A stretch of 64,000 bases of DNA, from contig JAYKXP010000076.1 of the NCBI GenBank assembly GCA_037176845.1, positions 1-64,000 on the forward strand. The letters are read 5' to 3'. Positions 11,330 through 22,721 of the stretch are shown here, piece after piece (the stretch's first letter is position 1; each line of letters opens with the position of its first letter). The DNA is from Paramarasmius palmivorus. Its lineage: Eukaryota; Basidiomycota; Agaricomycetes; Agaricales; Marasmiaceae. Position numbers and translations under genes: made by a program. Below the pieces are notes generated by a model, which worked only from the letters and a program-made list of their open reading frames with translations, was not told the DNA's origin and searched no databases.

Positions 11330-14300
11330 CTATGTATTGCGCTTGCTTTTCATTATCTCTAACAGCTCTTCGAATGCGGTTGCTATCCGATCCAAGTTCC
11401 TATCAATTGACGCCAGTCGTACTGTGACTTCCTCTGGTATTGCGGCGACTACCCCGCCGGAAATAGTGCTGGTTGGGTTTGCAGGTCCAGTTTGGAGCTT
11501 GGCTTGTTCTGGAATTGTATCGTCAAATTCGTCGTCCCAGATCGGCTCGTCTTCTATCAAGCTTTCTAATACTGGCATCGTCACCTTCTCGACCGCGTAT
11601 CTGACCAGTCTCTTCTCAGCCATCACATCACCATACTCTGGACAAGGGAGGTACTCCAGACATGCGTAGCCCTGGCTTCCTCGGGCCTGGCTGAGCAGGA
11701 TTTTGAAGGCATAAACGCGTCTACAGCTGGTGTCGACCAAAGCCAAGGTCTTCCATTCCCATTCGCCTGGTGAATTCGTGTTCCTCTTCTCGCCAATCTC
11801 AAGATCAACCTCGGATTCCCCCGTTTTCATTGCATGATGAACAGCTTTCTGTAAGCTTCTGACAGAGATATCTTTGCCTTCAACAGAAAGCACGCATTCC
11901 TCCCTGTCTGGAATCTTGATATGCAGGGCGTGCCTCTCAAAAAGAACGGGGTCGTCGATATAGATGAAAGACAGGTCGTCGTCCTTCCGCAGCTCCATTT
12001 TGAAGGGCGTATACACGTATTCCAGCACTAAACTCGCTTCTTCTTCCTCAATATCAACGAGCGTCACTTTCAACCTCAAAGGTTGTTTCCTTGCCACAAA
12101 CGCCCGCTCCCACCATTTCACTTCCAGCTTGCTATCTTCTTCTGTTCGCGGCACGGCTGCCTGGAAGTTGAGTATCCATGTTTCTCGAGGATCAATGGTC
12201 AAAGGAAGTTGTGCGCCATCTAGGAACGAGAACGATTTTACGGGTTTATACGTCTGTTCCCCGACCATCCGCCATTCGACTCTGACTTCCGATATCGATA
12301 TCGGATTAGTTGTTCCAGGTGAGTGCTTATTGAACACCGATACCGCCCCATGCAAATAGTCAACGTCTGTTGCTGCCATTCTAGGATTTGCCCTGAGCGG
12401 TGTATCTGCCACTTCCTTCATTACTACAGGCAAGCTGGCAGACGTGCGTGTCTTGAAGTCCTTCCTAGCAGGCCTCTTCGCTATCCCTGGTAATTCAGGA
12501 GAAACTCGTTGGCCTGGCGGTAGGGTATAGCCAGACGACGGCGTGTAGCTCCTCAGACCACCTTCTGAGATACACAGAACCTCGCCAGACTTCTCCATCT
12601 TCTCCGTATCAAACAAGCAGACGCGTATAAACGGCGTCAAGGCTGTAGCCACCTTGGCTGTTAACCTCACACCTGTGATACCACCATCTTCTCGCGTCAC
12701 CCATTCAGCCATAGCGTATTCGGAATCCGTGGGCTCAGAGCGAAAGATAATCGTTTGGCGTGTGATCTCGATGACTCTCGACTGAAGATCCAAGTCTTCT
12801 TTCGTGAATGTACCAAAATAGTAGGGCTCCTTGAAGTAGGTACGGCCGACACGAATGAGGATGGTTGGCTGATCAGGTGCTGCACCACGGGTCTTCCACT
12901 TGAGCAAGCGCGAGATGGAGGCGGTTTGGGTTTCCTCCGACTCGAGGTTGAAGTCTTCAACTTCGGCCCACTCAGACGTGGTATCGGTATACCCAGTAAT
13001 ACCTCTCGCATAAGGGAAGAAAGGTCCATAGGCATAATCAGAATGATGTTTGGCTCGGTGGGCATTGAACTGGCAGGGATGTGCTGTGCCACAGCATTTG
13101 TAGCTACGTGACCAAGAATCGTATTCCGCCCGGTGGAATGAACATGCTTGGGTGTGATTGGTGGACTGTTTGAATTCCTTTTCGCACTGGACACAGATAA
13201 GCGTTTGCTCCATGTCTACCTCCTTCGACGTCAGAGAGGCGCGAATGGTGTCATCTAGACGACGTTCAAGCTGTGCCTGGTGCTCTCGTAAGAGGTCGCC
13301 GAGGTTGGCATTGAGCGTCTCCATAGCCTCTTCCTCTACGCTGACACTCAGCTTCAACTCCTCCGCGAACTGCTTCAAGAGCCCTTTATCCGCCTTGACA
13401 ACAGCCTCGTCCCCTGCTCCATATTGCTCCACAAATCGCTTCGCCTTCTCGTCCTGGGGATCTTGGGGAACACTTCGCTGGAGGATTGTGTCGATCTGGA
13501 CACTTTGGTGGATCTGGAGAGACATCATTAAATCCTTCGTGATCTCCGCCAATGCCTTCGCACACCTCTCAAACTTCTCCTTGTTCCGTAAAGACAATCG
13601 GCGGGCCAAGACACCTTGGTTACGGTACGCCTCAATAAGGGCTGCAGTCTCTTTCAAGACTGAATTCATCTGATCGATGACCTGCCTCTGAGGCGACGAC
13701 GAGGAAATGGAAGGAAGGTTGGAAAGGGCAGGCAAGTGACTGAGCATGAAGGTAACCCGCAAAACCAAGTCCCGGCACTTGGTATCCACGTCTCGAGCTC
13801 TCTTCTCTACATCCACAATGACCTTGAGTAGAATAAAAGCAGGAGCCACGAATGGTAGCGCCTTTCCGAGGTCAGAAAGTGAATCGAGAAGCTTGACAGC
13901 GCTGTCGACATAGTCGGATGTAGCGTTAGCATCTCTGACGTTTTGATAGGTAGACGAAGCGTGGTAGACACCAATGGATGCAAGAGTGACGTCGACGGTG
14001 TTGCTCATTGAGAAGATGTCGGAGGCGGCGTTCAGGGTAGTACTACTGTCGTGATTTCTCGTAAGTTCAGGGGTGTAGATTTTGCCTCGGCCTGTTGAGT
14101 CGAGGTTGAATGAAGAGTTGATTTCGTCCGTCGAGGAGTATTTATCTATGAATCTAAGACGTCGCGAATGAGTAAAATAGGAGAAAGGTCATAAATATAG
14201 GACTGACTGGAGGATTTTGTCCACATTTTTACGGAGAGTTGCTGGGTATGCCAGAGCAAGACGAATGGTACGCTTTGGGTCGATAACAAAGGCTGTATAT

Positions 14301-14781
14301 GGCTCTGCAGAAGAATCTTCGTCGTTTATCATCCCGTACAAAGACGCGACTTCTCCTGCGTCATCCGCGATCTGTACCATGTTTTAACAAAGCGAGAAGT
14401 ATGGAGAGTAAGGCTTCGAAACGTACAATCTGGACACTCTTATCTGCCATCCCAATTCTCATGCCATACTTCACCTGGCTCCCTTTCCACTTTCTCTGGT
14501 CATCCAGCCAGTTTCCTGAAACACCAATGACTTTGACCCGCCTCTTATCGAATTCCACAAACTGCCGAGCGACTTCCAGGAGTTCTAAAGGAAAAGAGGT
14601 CCCAGGATGCGAAAACAACACCGACTACAGAACAATGAGAATGAGGTGACTATGTATTGGAGAAACTCACCCAGGAATCCTTGGCCCAATGATGGAACCT
14701 CAATGGCCCACTCGCTGTGTGAGCCTCGAAATCTGGCGCAGTCTTTCCGGGGCCAATTTCTGAGGTCAAGTAATGGGCCAT
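11330..14781 (-). CDS. Predicted fusion: cysteine-less 1-Cys-peroxiredoxin-like domain + MLKL-like helical bundle + Cys/His-rich region
   Basis: Four exons (14781-14671, 14624-14427, 14371-14208, 14153-11330) sum to 3,297 nt, a frame of 1,098 residues. Residues 1 to about 165 follow 1-Cys peroxiredoxins: GKTAPDFEAHTASGPLRFHHW, then SHPGTSF, then IIADDAGEVASLYGMI and FVIDPKRTIRLALAYPAT. The family's peroxidatic Cys (in PVCTTE after SHP) is absent, so peroxidase activity is unlikely. From about residue 236 a helical stretch (SAVKLLDSLSDLGKALPFVAPAF onward, quoted only in part) resembles the MLKL-type N-terminal four-helix bundle common on fungal STAND and kinase-related proteins. Near residues 470-545 there is a Cys/His-rich segment with CVQC, CSFH, YKCCG and HRAKHH. 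The C-terminal half is unrecognised. An independent MLKL-like gene starting at 14008 is the alternative, but the upstream exon stays in frame without a stop. A NACHT gene follows downstream. Confidence 0.72.
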
Positions 14782-15417
14782 TATGGATATATGAGCCCAC
14801 ATCCCTGCGCCTAGGCTCTATATACATACTCCCCCAAGGACCCTGGGAACGATGGACAGATGCCAGCGAAAGGCGGCATGATACATCTGGCGCTGTCAGG
14901 AAACCAATGCACGATCATTGATGAAAGGTGTTGAAGATGTCGATGAATGTTTACTTCATTTCCAGCTTGGCCGCTCGATGAGAAGGTTCGATTTTGGCAT
15001 CGGCAGTGACGACGTTGGCGACGTTGGGCGCTGAAGGTGTCGACTCGGATGGTGGGAGTTTAGAAGAAAGCTATAGCATTTTTACCATGGCACTCAGACA
15101 AGCCCGGCTCTAAGGTACCCGGCTTCAAAATCAACTTTGTGAGATCTGGTGATTTGCTGGTGATAGCACTAGTACAGGAGCTATTTATTCCACTATCTCG
15201 CATTCATCGCTATTGAATACAGCAGGTCTACTTGATATGGCAGTACACGGGGATTATTACATTGCTGGTGGAAGAGACCAGTTGCCCCGGGGGTTATCCA
15301 CTTGAAATGAACGCATCTCTGCTGGTATTGACGCGGGGAACCTTCCGTTGGGCACAGGCGGTTCCGTACTAGATTTGACTGCGCTCTGTAAGGATTCTAC
15401 TGCCAATGAATTAATAT
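14782..15417. other. Intergenic
   Basis: No coding exon or RNA gene was recognised. It holds the promoter of the peroxiredoxin/MLKL-like gene and the 3' flank of the broken NACHT gene. Confidence 0.5.
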
Positions 15418-16950
15418 CTATGGGCCACCGGTCAGTATCTGGAACATTGGGAACGGATACGAAATCATAGGCGTACCATGCCCTTGTTGGGGCATAACAA
15501 GACGACTAAGGCGCGCTCTTTTCCTTGTTTCAATCGTTCTCGTCAGTAGTTCATCCCATGTCCTTGGGATATCACTCGCGTTATGAGGCGGAAGCTCGTG
15601 AGCAAACCTCTGACGAATCAATGCCTCCAAAGGGCATGCTGGCAGTGCAACGAGATACATAGCTAATGGAACCGTTGCTATGCTGTGGTAGAATGTAAGG
15701 AGGAATGTTACACAATCCCTGAGGATGTCCTTATGGTCTTGGAACGCCTATTGGCTATTGTGAGCCTCGATATGCAGATCTCAAAGATGACAGTGACATA
15801 CCTCATGATCAATAATACGGCGAAGGGTCTGAAGAGCTTTCGCCAAGTCCCCAATACAAATCATACATTCAATCCAGTGCAACAAATGCTTCTGAACGAA
15901 GACATCTGTCTCCCGAACCATTTCGTCCGGGTAGACTGGACACATGAGCATATGGTGAGCCCAGAAACGGCAAGCATATCGCAATGACCCAGGAATGCGT
16001 TGTTCACGATAAGCACCCGGGACCATCGAGACGTGGATTGGGCCTGAGGGAAGTTGGCATATATTACGCTGGAGCATGCCCGACATTAATTGAAAACAAC
16101 AGTGGGTTATGGCAGCATGCTGCAATGAGTAGTTCAAGTGGTAGATTCCAGATCTCCTCTCGTCGAACATGAAATCTCGGAAAGATTGGTGATATATCCG
16201 AGTTGGCTCTGAAGAGTCGACGTGCATCGAGGAAGGTAGTCGCAGTATCGATGATAAACGCTCGAGAATAGTGATTACCTGGTCGGCATCGACCCGAGGG
16301 GCCAAGAGATGCGATAAGTCTCGTATGGATAAGGGTACGAAAAGGGACATGACGGACCCTATCACCGCATGGAGCACAGGGATATAATCCTGAACGATAG
16401 AGAGTATGTGAAGGTATAGATGATCCAAGGGAGCGTATGGATGATCTTTGTGGGGAGATGATATCGACGCCTGGCTTTCAAGTAGTGTCGATAACCGCCG
16501 AACCGGGCTTTCAAACCAATGATCCACGAAGTGGACGATACTGGATGCGTAGATAAACAGGCCAGCGGAATCATCCATCAGTCTGTCAACCACTTCATCC
16601 GATGGCCATTGAGAAGATTCCGGGATGGTTGTCATCCTCCGCCAGTTTCGGGACCGTATATTGTTGAAGGAGGCGACCAAATAAGAACGGATATCCTCCC
16701 TAGCATCGAAGTCACCAAGGACGACCGGTCGTGTGAGACCACTAGCGATACTTTTGTAAAAGCACTCCTGTATTTTACTTCCCGGTCGACTCGTTATGAT
16801 AACCTTGAAGAGGTGAGGAGTTATATACATCGACATGAGCACAAGGGGCTCTATAAGCGACGCAAAATCGTCGCTTTCGTCCAGAGCTTCAATGATAATG
16901 ACGCTTTGGGGCACTGCCTGATCCACCCAATCCACGCTATCGGTAGATGC

Positions 16951-17119
16951 TGTAGTAGGGGGACCGGGGGTCGGGACGGACCTTTCCGGCATGTTTGGCA
17001 GTGTTTAGCATAGGCTTTGGGCGCGTAGTCTACATTCCGTGTACGTAGTTAGCTAGCAGTATTCCACCACCAGCTTGGTCTTTGGCATTGCGTTGGCCAG
17101 ACCGCCCGGACCTGCCCCA
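16951..17119 (+). repeat. 5' LTR of the gag-only element
   Basis: 169 bases, TGTAGTAGGGGG to CTGCCCCA, identical on reading to 18334-18502. Confidence 0.93.
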
Positions 17120-17203
17120 TTGTGGTGACGAGAGCGCGATTCGACCCACGCACCTTTCAGTCTGTCTTGACCCCCTCCGTACCACCTTTTTTCGACTTCT
17201 ACA

Positions 17204-18271
17204 TTGCCAGCAAAGCACCCGGTTCGCTCCATGGATACAGTACCCGCGTTTAATGGCAACAGCGACGCGTCAAAGTGGCTACAAAGCTTCGAGGAGAAGT
17301 TCAGGAAGAAATCGAAGTCGCAAAAGTTGAAGAGACTAGAGAATTTGTTGGAAGGAGAGTGCAGGCAATGGTGGAACGAGCTTGGTTATGAGACGAGCGG
17401 ATACGATTCGGCTAGGGAAGCATTTGTTACTCGTTGGGCTGGAGGCAACGCTGTTGCTACTGGATGCACCGCAAACGCCACCACCATCCCGGTATACTCA
17501 GTTTCGACCAACACCGCACCACCACCTGTTCCCGAGCGAGAACCTTCCGAAACACACCCAATCTTCTCGGTACTTGTTCACACAAGTATTGTAGACCCAC
17601 GACACATTTACGACATGGCATTCACGGAATTTTCGAGAGCAAAGGATCAAGAGGAGATGTTTAGGGTGATTTGGGACGCTGCATTTGAAGCAGGGAAGCA
17701 GTGTGGTATATGTCAGGGACGGGGAGAAGTCAGAGCAGAGAGTATTGAGGAAGGAAGGCAGCTTGGGATAGCCCTTGCTGAAGAGGTTGCAAAGAAGGAG
17801 ATGGAGCTACGAGAGTCGCGCATGGCCTCCACTGCAGTGGATACCTCTGACCTCCCCCAGCCCGACCAAACCATGACATTCGCAGTCCCTGGATCACCAC
17901 CGACACTTGACTGGGCAGATGATGCTGATACCATCCCCACAGCTGTCCTCATCCCGCCGCCTACACCTCCAGCACGCGACCTCAGTTCTTTGCGATCACA
18001 TGAAGCTCGACCTTTCGACTCGCTAAAGCGTCGTGCTGTTCGATTCCGTCGCAGTCGTGATGCCTATCACGCGTCTGCACATCTGCAGCAGTTCCTCACA
18101 CGCCGTCATCCGTCAGGAATCGGCCCAGGGAAACCAGCTCACGTCTTTCATTGGCATCCTCACCAGTCACTAGCGAACTGTAGCTCCTTACCACCGCTGG
18201 ATTGGGACAGAGATCCTCGTTTGGCTCAGTTAGGGAAGATCTTAGGAGATTTGGGTTGGGTCAGGAGGTAG
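17204..18271 (+). CDS. Gag-like protein of the LTR element
   Basis: A single open frame of 355 residues; a Met at 17231 (MDTVPAFNG) may be the true start because the domain begins there. Residues about 10-75 resemble the retrotransposon gag capsid N-terminal region: FNGNSDASKWLQSFEEKF, then LLEGECRQWWNEL and a following REAFVTRWAG. The middle is an alpha-helical, charged segment with a lone CGIC, and the C-terminus is Pro-rich then basic. No zinc knuckle (CCHC), protease or polymerase motif is present, so the element must borrow the enzymes of an autonomous relative. It is oriented opposite to the NACHT gene it interrupts. Confidence 0.82.
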   Translation: MPAKHPVRSMDTVPAFNGNSDASKWLQSFEEKFRKKSKSQKLKRLENLLEGECRQWWNELGYETSGYDSAREAFVTRWAGGNAVATGCTANATTIPVYSVSTNTAPPPVPEREPSETHPIFSVLVHTSIVDPRHIYDMAFTEFSRAKDQEEMFRVIWDAAFEAGKQCGICQGRGEVRAESIEEGRQLGIALAEEVAKKEMELRESRMASTAVDTSDLPQPDQTMTFAVPGSPPTLDWADDADTIPTAVLIPPPTPPARDLSSLRSHEARPFDSLKRRAVRFRRSRDAYHASAHLQQFLTRRHPSGIGPGKPAHVFHWHPHQSLANCSSLPPLDWDRDPRLAQLGKILGDLGWVRR

Positions 18272-18333
18272 TTCATTTTTCTGTCCTTTTCTCAGCGCGA
18301 CGAGGACGCCGCGCATTTTTTGGAGGGGGCACA

Positions 18334-18502
18334 TGTAGTAGGGGGACCGGGGGTCGGGACGGACCTTTCCGGCATGTTTGGCAGTGTTTAGCATAGGCTT
18401 TGGGCGCGTAGTCTACATTCCGTGTACGTAGTTAGCTAGCAGTATTCCACCACCAGCTTGGTCTTTGGCATTGCGTTGGCCAGACCGCCCGGACCTGCCC
18501 CA
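18334..18502 (+). repeat. 3' LTR of the gag-only element
   Basis: 169 bases, direct repeat of 16951-17119, followed at once by the ATGC target duplication. Confidence 0.93.
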
Positions 18503-19040
18503 ATGCAAGGGACCTCAGTGGTGACAGAATGAGCCGAAAAAGTTGGTCCTTTGGAGAAAGATCTAGGATTGACGAATCTTCACGAAGCGCCTGAAGTATG
18601 GCCCCTCTCATCCCAGGAAAATTATTGCTTAACTGATAAGCAATAGTCGGGAAAACTCGCGAGGCATTCTTCCGGTCGGCATGCGCCCTAGAGAAGAAAA
18701 AGCTGGCTGCAAGCTTTCGAACCATGGCGGACGAAGTAATACTAGCAAGCCTCTCCGCCAAGGTTTGAGCAATAGCCGACTTTCCTTCTCCAGCAAGACC
18801 GTTTAGCCAGAGAATACGTTGAGGGTTCTTGGGATCAGGATTCTCGACCCAATCCATGATTATCTGAATAACATCTTCCCGGGTTCCAGGCGCACATCGA
18901 GGGGTAGCTTTCATTCTTTCTCCCGAGTTATAGGCTGCATTCAGTGCGCTGGAATTGCGAAGAAGGTCGTGCACTGATAGACTCAGCAAAAGAAAGGCGG
19001 CATACAAGACAATACGCACTGTAAACATTCGTAATCTCAT

Positions 19041-19465
19041 AATGGTCTCTCTGTATGTTGTAAAATCCTCCCCCAGTGATATGGAAGTTCGAGGCGTTTT
19101 GAAACATTTTTATGGGTTATGCTCGTTCAACCGCAACCCGCTGCGCGGGTTCTTATCATGGCAGTAACAGCCTCCATTGCTGTTGAATATAAATCAAAAA
19201 TGCTTATAAACAAGAACCTAGCACGTACCTGTTAAGCTGCCGGGAAGCAAAGGGTAAAAAGCCTCGAATGATGTCATGATGCATAAACCATGGCGGTAGT
19301 CTTTGATGAAGAGTAACTACGTGGGAATTTTCAAAGATGACATCCTGTAATTGTCTTGTAACGTTGCAGCAATAGCCATGACCACTGCCACCTTCTGTAT
19401 TCGATAGGGAACATATACTCTATAACGGTGACATTTGGGCCAAGATCCTCGAATGTACTGTAAAA
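19041..19465. other. Intergenic
   Basis: No gene recognised. It should contain the 5' part and promoter of the broken NACHT gene, possibly with an unidentified N-terminal exon. Confidence 0.4.
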
Positions 19466-21810
19466 CTAAATCTCCCTATGACTGGCAGTCACTCCATCAA
19501 TCACCAACGTACATGAAATCCCCGGGTAAGTGTGATTCGGAAACACCATGTCTGCTCGCTCGGGAATGAGCCTATGCAACAACATGAACAGGAAGATACT
19601 CACTCCAACCGGACATGCTGGATGACTTCGGCGCGTTTCGCGAGATTTTCAACATGTGCATTGCAATGCCCGCATGCCCACAACTCTCGTCCATCTGTAC
19701 GATCAACCCCTTCATCGTCTTGACATAAAGACCACTTCGGATTCCACGAAGGCCGGCGTGAACACTCATCATATTGGGCTTGCTCTATTGCGTATCTGAT
19801 CTGTGGATGACACTTGTGAATGCTGAAGCTCGTGAAACGAGAGTAAACCTACGCATGGCCTCCAAGTCCCGACAAAGCATGGCTCCACGTGGGCGTGAGA
19901 GCTACGAAGGCCGTTGATGCACCGATAAAACGCTCCTATATCATCCATTTCGTCGGCAGTGGCGCTGTCCGGATCCAAACCCGACAGCGCAGCCAGACGT
20001 CGAGCTGTTTCTTTTCCCTCGCCATCCTGGAGTTTCGGAACCGCTAGTGGTACGCCTGGTGACTTGGTGGCACTACATGTGTGCCGAAGGGCGGCACTTA
20101 GTGATGAGGTTACGCGTCTGCAGCACATGGTTTTGACTATAGTCGTCGCCGACTCCCAAGGGGAACTATTGGCGTGGAACGTGTCAGCGAGGGGTGCAGT
20201 GCGCTCTTCAGCGAGATTAGATGTTGCAGATTGGATCCAGTCATCAATGGCTTGAGGTAGGGTGTTGAACGCCGCAATTATAGGCTCTTCTGGAACAACA
20301 GTCGTGTCTGGTGATAAGAGGAGTTGATACAGTGAGGGTAGAAGTGTAACAGCGAAGTTAACAGGAGGAAGATTCCGCCATTGACTTGGGATTAATGAAC
20401 CTTTGTATCGGGTATACAGGTTGGACACGAACTGGCGGCGAGTAGCCAATACTCCGTCCGTATCAGTAGACAAACGATATGCACGTTCATCCTGTATTCT
20501 GGAAGTGACTTCTCGCATGATAGCCGACCACCCTGAAATGAGTGATCAATCTCATTATCTGTTGTGCAACCAAGAGGGCGTACTTCGATCCGTCAAAGTC
20601 TCTTTGGGGTGGATCAAGTCGAGGTAAAACCATTGGACACTCCTGTCATCCTGTTCTGAATAGCCCAGTTGTAGAATTCGATGTTTCACCCTGATGTTAG
20701 TCGTTAGCATAGGCACAACATCTCTGAAGGTGCACTCACTCCAGCATGCGGGCAAAATGGGCATCTTTAACCTCCTTGAGAGCCCGTCCCCGCTCCTGTT
20801 CCATCCAATTCATACAATGTGATGCATACTAGTGACTGTGTTCACTTGGTACGAGTGAAAGAATGCACACTAGAAACTTGCCTTCTTCAGCCTCTCGTTA
20901 TTAGTTACCCTTTCTTCTTTATACTTCTCTTGTTCCTCTGGTGACTTCCCGTCAAGGGCTGAGAGAACAGCTGCGACCTCCTTTCGGCTGTAGTACAACC
21001 TCCCTTGATAACCTAGCCAAAAAGTTAGACGAAGTAAAATATCAGAGAATAGCTATACACGCCTGGAGTAGGTATTATACACTCTAGAATCCTTGGATCT
21101 TTACCCGGAAAAGACGATTTGAATCGTCCTTCGCTTACACCTCTTCATGTCGATCAGCAAAACATTAGAGTATGTGCAAAATGAACGCACTGGAGCTTGA
21201 TACATTTACTACAGATTCGCATCTGAAGTATGAAGTCGATTTTCGGTATTCCTCTTCCACCACAGACCTGCACAAAGTGCGGCCGTTGAGCTGATACGCA
21301 TGATGAAGAGAGTAGAGTCTACTACATGACAGGTGTTTTCGCCGAAAAGCAACCATGCCCATTCGTGCTCTGAGAGATCCGGTGTCGGTTCCGGTACCTT
21401 ATGGACCCTTCGCATCGTAGTCCATACAGAAACTGCCACTTTGGAGGAAAGGGTGTCGCGAAAAAGACGATCGACTCTTGTGAGTGACACGAGTGTTGCT
21501 GGGGGAAGAAAGCTGCATATCTAGACGAATATAAACAGGCACCGCCGATTTAACAGACGATCTGATGACATTGCTTTGGACGCACCATAAATAAGATATC
21601 CATGGGCATTGTGAGCAACAGGCTCAACTTCCCTGCGTCTCTGTCCTCTTTCCCCTTCCCCTTTCTTTTTCCGAGAGACGCGTTTCTGCGTGACCTTTTT
21701 CTAGTGTATTTCGTGCCTCCTGGTCCACTATCCTCCCTGTCGCTGTCAGACTCTTCCATAGAGTATGTCTTTCTGGTTTGTTGGGAAATTCGTTCAGAAC
21801 GACGACACAT
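19466..21810 (-). CDS. F-box protein with zinc ribbon, agaricomycete-specific family
   Basis: A multi-exon gene starting at the Met at 21810. The N-terminus is basic and acidic (KRKGKGKEDRDAGKLSLL), then an F-box begins with MPMDILFM and, after an intron, continues ICSFLPPATLVSLTRVDRLF. It is followed by the family signature PDLSEHEWAWLLFG, then CHVCGG and, 20 residues on, CSKC, which together form a likely zinc ribbon split by an intron. The centre (20518-19769) and a C-terminal WACGHCNAHVEN segment match the long form of these agaricomycete proteins. The F-box would bind Skp1 in an SCF ubiquitin ligase; the target is unknown. Exon borders between 20520 and 21170, and the exact C-terminus (stop proposed at 19466), are uncertain. 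No frameshift is needed in the parts I could read. Confidence 0.75.
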
Positions 21811-22721
21811 TTGGGACGTGGATGTGGATGTGAATAAAAGGGATTGAATTAGAGCTTATCCAAGACACGATAACATGAGGAATATCAAGTGCAGCACTGA
21901 CTGAGTGCTGAGCGCTGAGCGCCGAATTGGCTGGCTCTGACTCTGAGGTCGCATGTGGGAAGATCTTATGTAACATCAACGCGCGCCTTCCACTGCCAGT
22001 TTGCAGAAAGCTCAATGATTTAATTACTCTCACCAGCCCACAAACTCAGCAGTGACTCCGAGTCGAGCCTCGGCTGCCTTTGACCCTTAAAGTTGATCTT
22101 CGCCACTCTAATGTCAATTTCAAATGAACTTTCTTCTAGCAAACTTGGCCGAGGTAGCGATTAGCAACGTTACAATTTCGACGAACAATTTGCTGACGAT
22201 CCTGCTAGACTTCTGCGTTCTCGACACAAACTTAGCATTCTTCCATTCGCAAGTAGTGCTACTATGCTGGTGTCTTTGACAACGCTCCAATAGATCGTGA
22301 TATGCGTCCATTTGATGCTCGACAAAAACGCTGGAGCGAGACTTTCGGTCAGTAGACCGACAACGCCGTGCCCGTTAGCTGACCAGATTGTGCTAAGTTG
22401 CTTTACTTTAATTACTTCCTGAAGTGGTGGTTTCATAGTCGCTTTTCCTCATCGTCTACTGGCTCTAGATCCAAATGGTGCTTCATCCGTACCCTTAGGA
22501 GGCAAGTCGAAAGTGAAGCTCACTGTTCCTCGTGTTCCATTCTTCTCAGGCGCGATACACTTTTACTCAGAGTCAGAGGGGGCGCGGCGTTAGGCAGAGG
22601 TGTACAGAAAACGTCGACGGTGATCTCAAAACCCCGACCAATCCTTCATACATATAGCGTGCGTCCCCTTAGTTAGTCTTCAGTCTTGGTTGGCCACCAC
22701 AATCTCTCCCTTGCATAGAGA
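21811..22721. other. Intergenic, divergent promoter region
   Basis: The 0.9 kb between the F-box start (21810) and the transporter start (22722) holds no convincing exon; the short open frames overlap on both strands and lack motifs. Both flanking genes should be transcribed outward from here. Confidence 0.5.

Larger units (their letters stand above)
16951..18502 (+). mobile_element. Non-autonomous gag-only LTR retrotransposon (TR-GAG type)
   Basis: Two 169-bp direct repeats (16951-17119 and 18334-18502) start with TG and end with CA and read as identical. They are flanked by the 4-base target duplication ATGC (16947-16950 and 18503-18506). Three bases after the left LTR is a candidate primer-binding site, TGGTGACGAGAGCGCGAT at 17123-17140 continuing TCGA, which looks like the complement of a tRNA 3' end with CCA. 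A purine tract GGAGGGGG lies just before the right LTR. The interior has one gag-like reading frame and no protease, reverse transcriptase or integrase. Identical LTRs mean a very recent insertion. Confidence 0.9.
15418..19040 (-). pseudogene. NACHT STAND NTPase gene disrupted by an LTR element
   Basis: The N-terminal half (19040-18503) contains the linker PRCAPGTRE, the P-loop GLAGEGKSAIAQT and the following FFFSRAHADRKN. The C-terminal half (from 16950 down) starts with the Walker B VIIIEALDES and the sensor VIITSRP, followed by the winged-helix region ending near HQSFRDFM. Between them sits a 1,552-bp LTR element; taking it out with one copy of the ATGC target duplication joins the halves in frame. 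After 15801 an intron leads to a further exon with FQDHKDILRDCVTF and YLVALPACPLEALIRQRF, typical of the region before WD40 repeats in agaricomycete NACHT proteins, but no WD40 repeats were found and the frame ends at 15418. An N-terminal exon before 19040 was not identified. These proteins are thought to act in fungal non-self recognition and cell death. The insertion should abolish the ATPase module. Confidence 0.85.
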
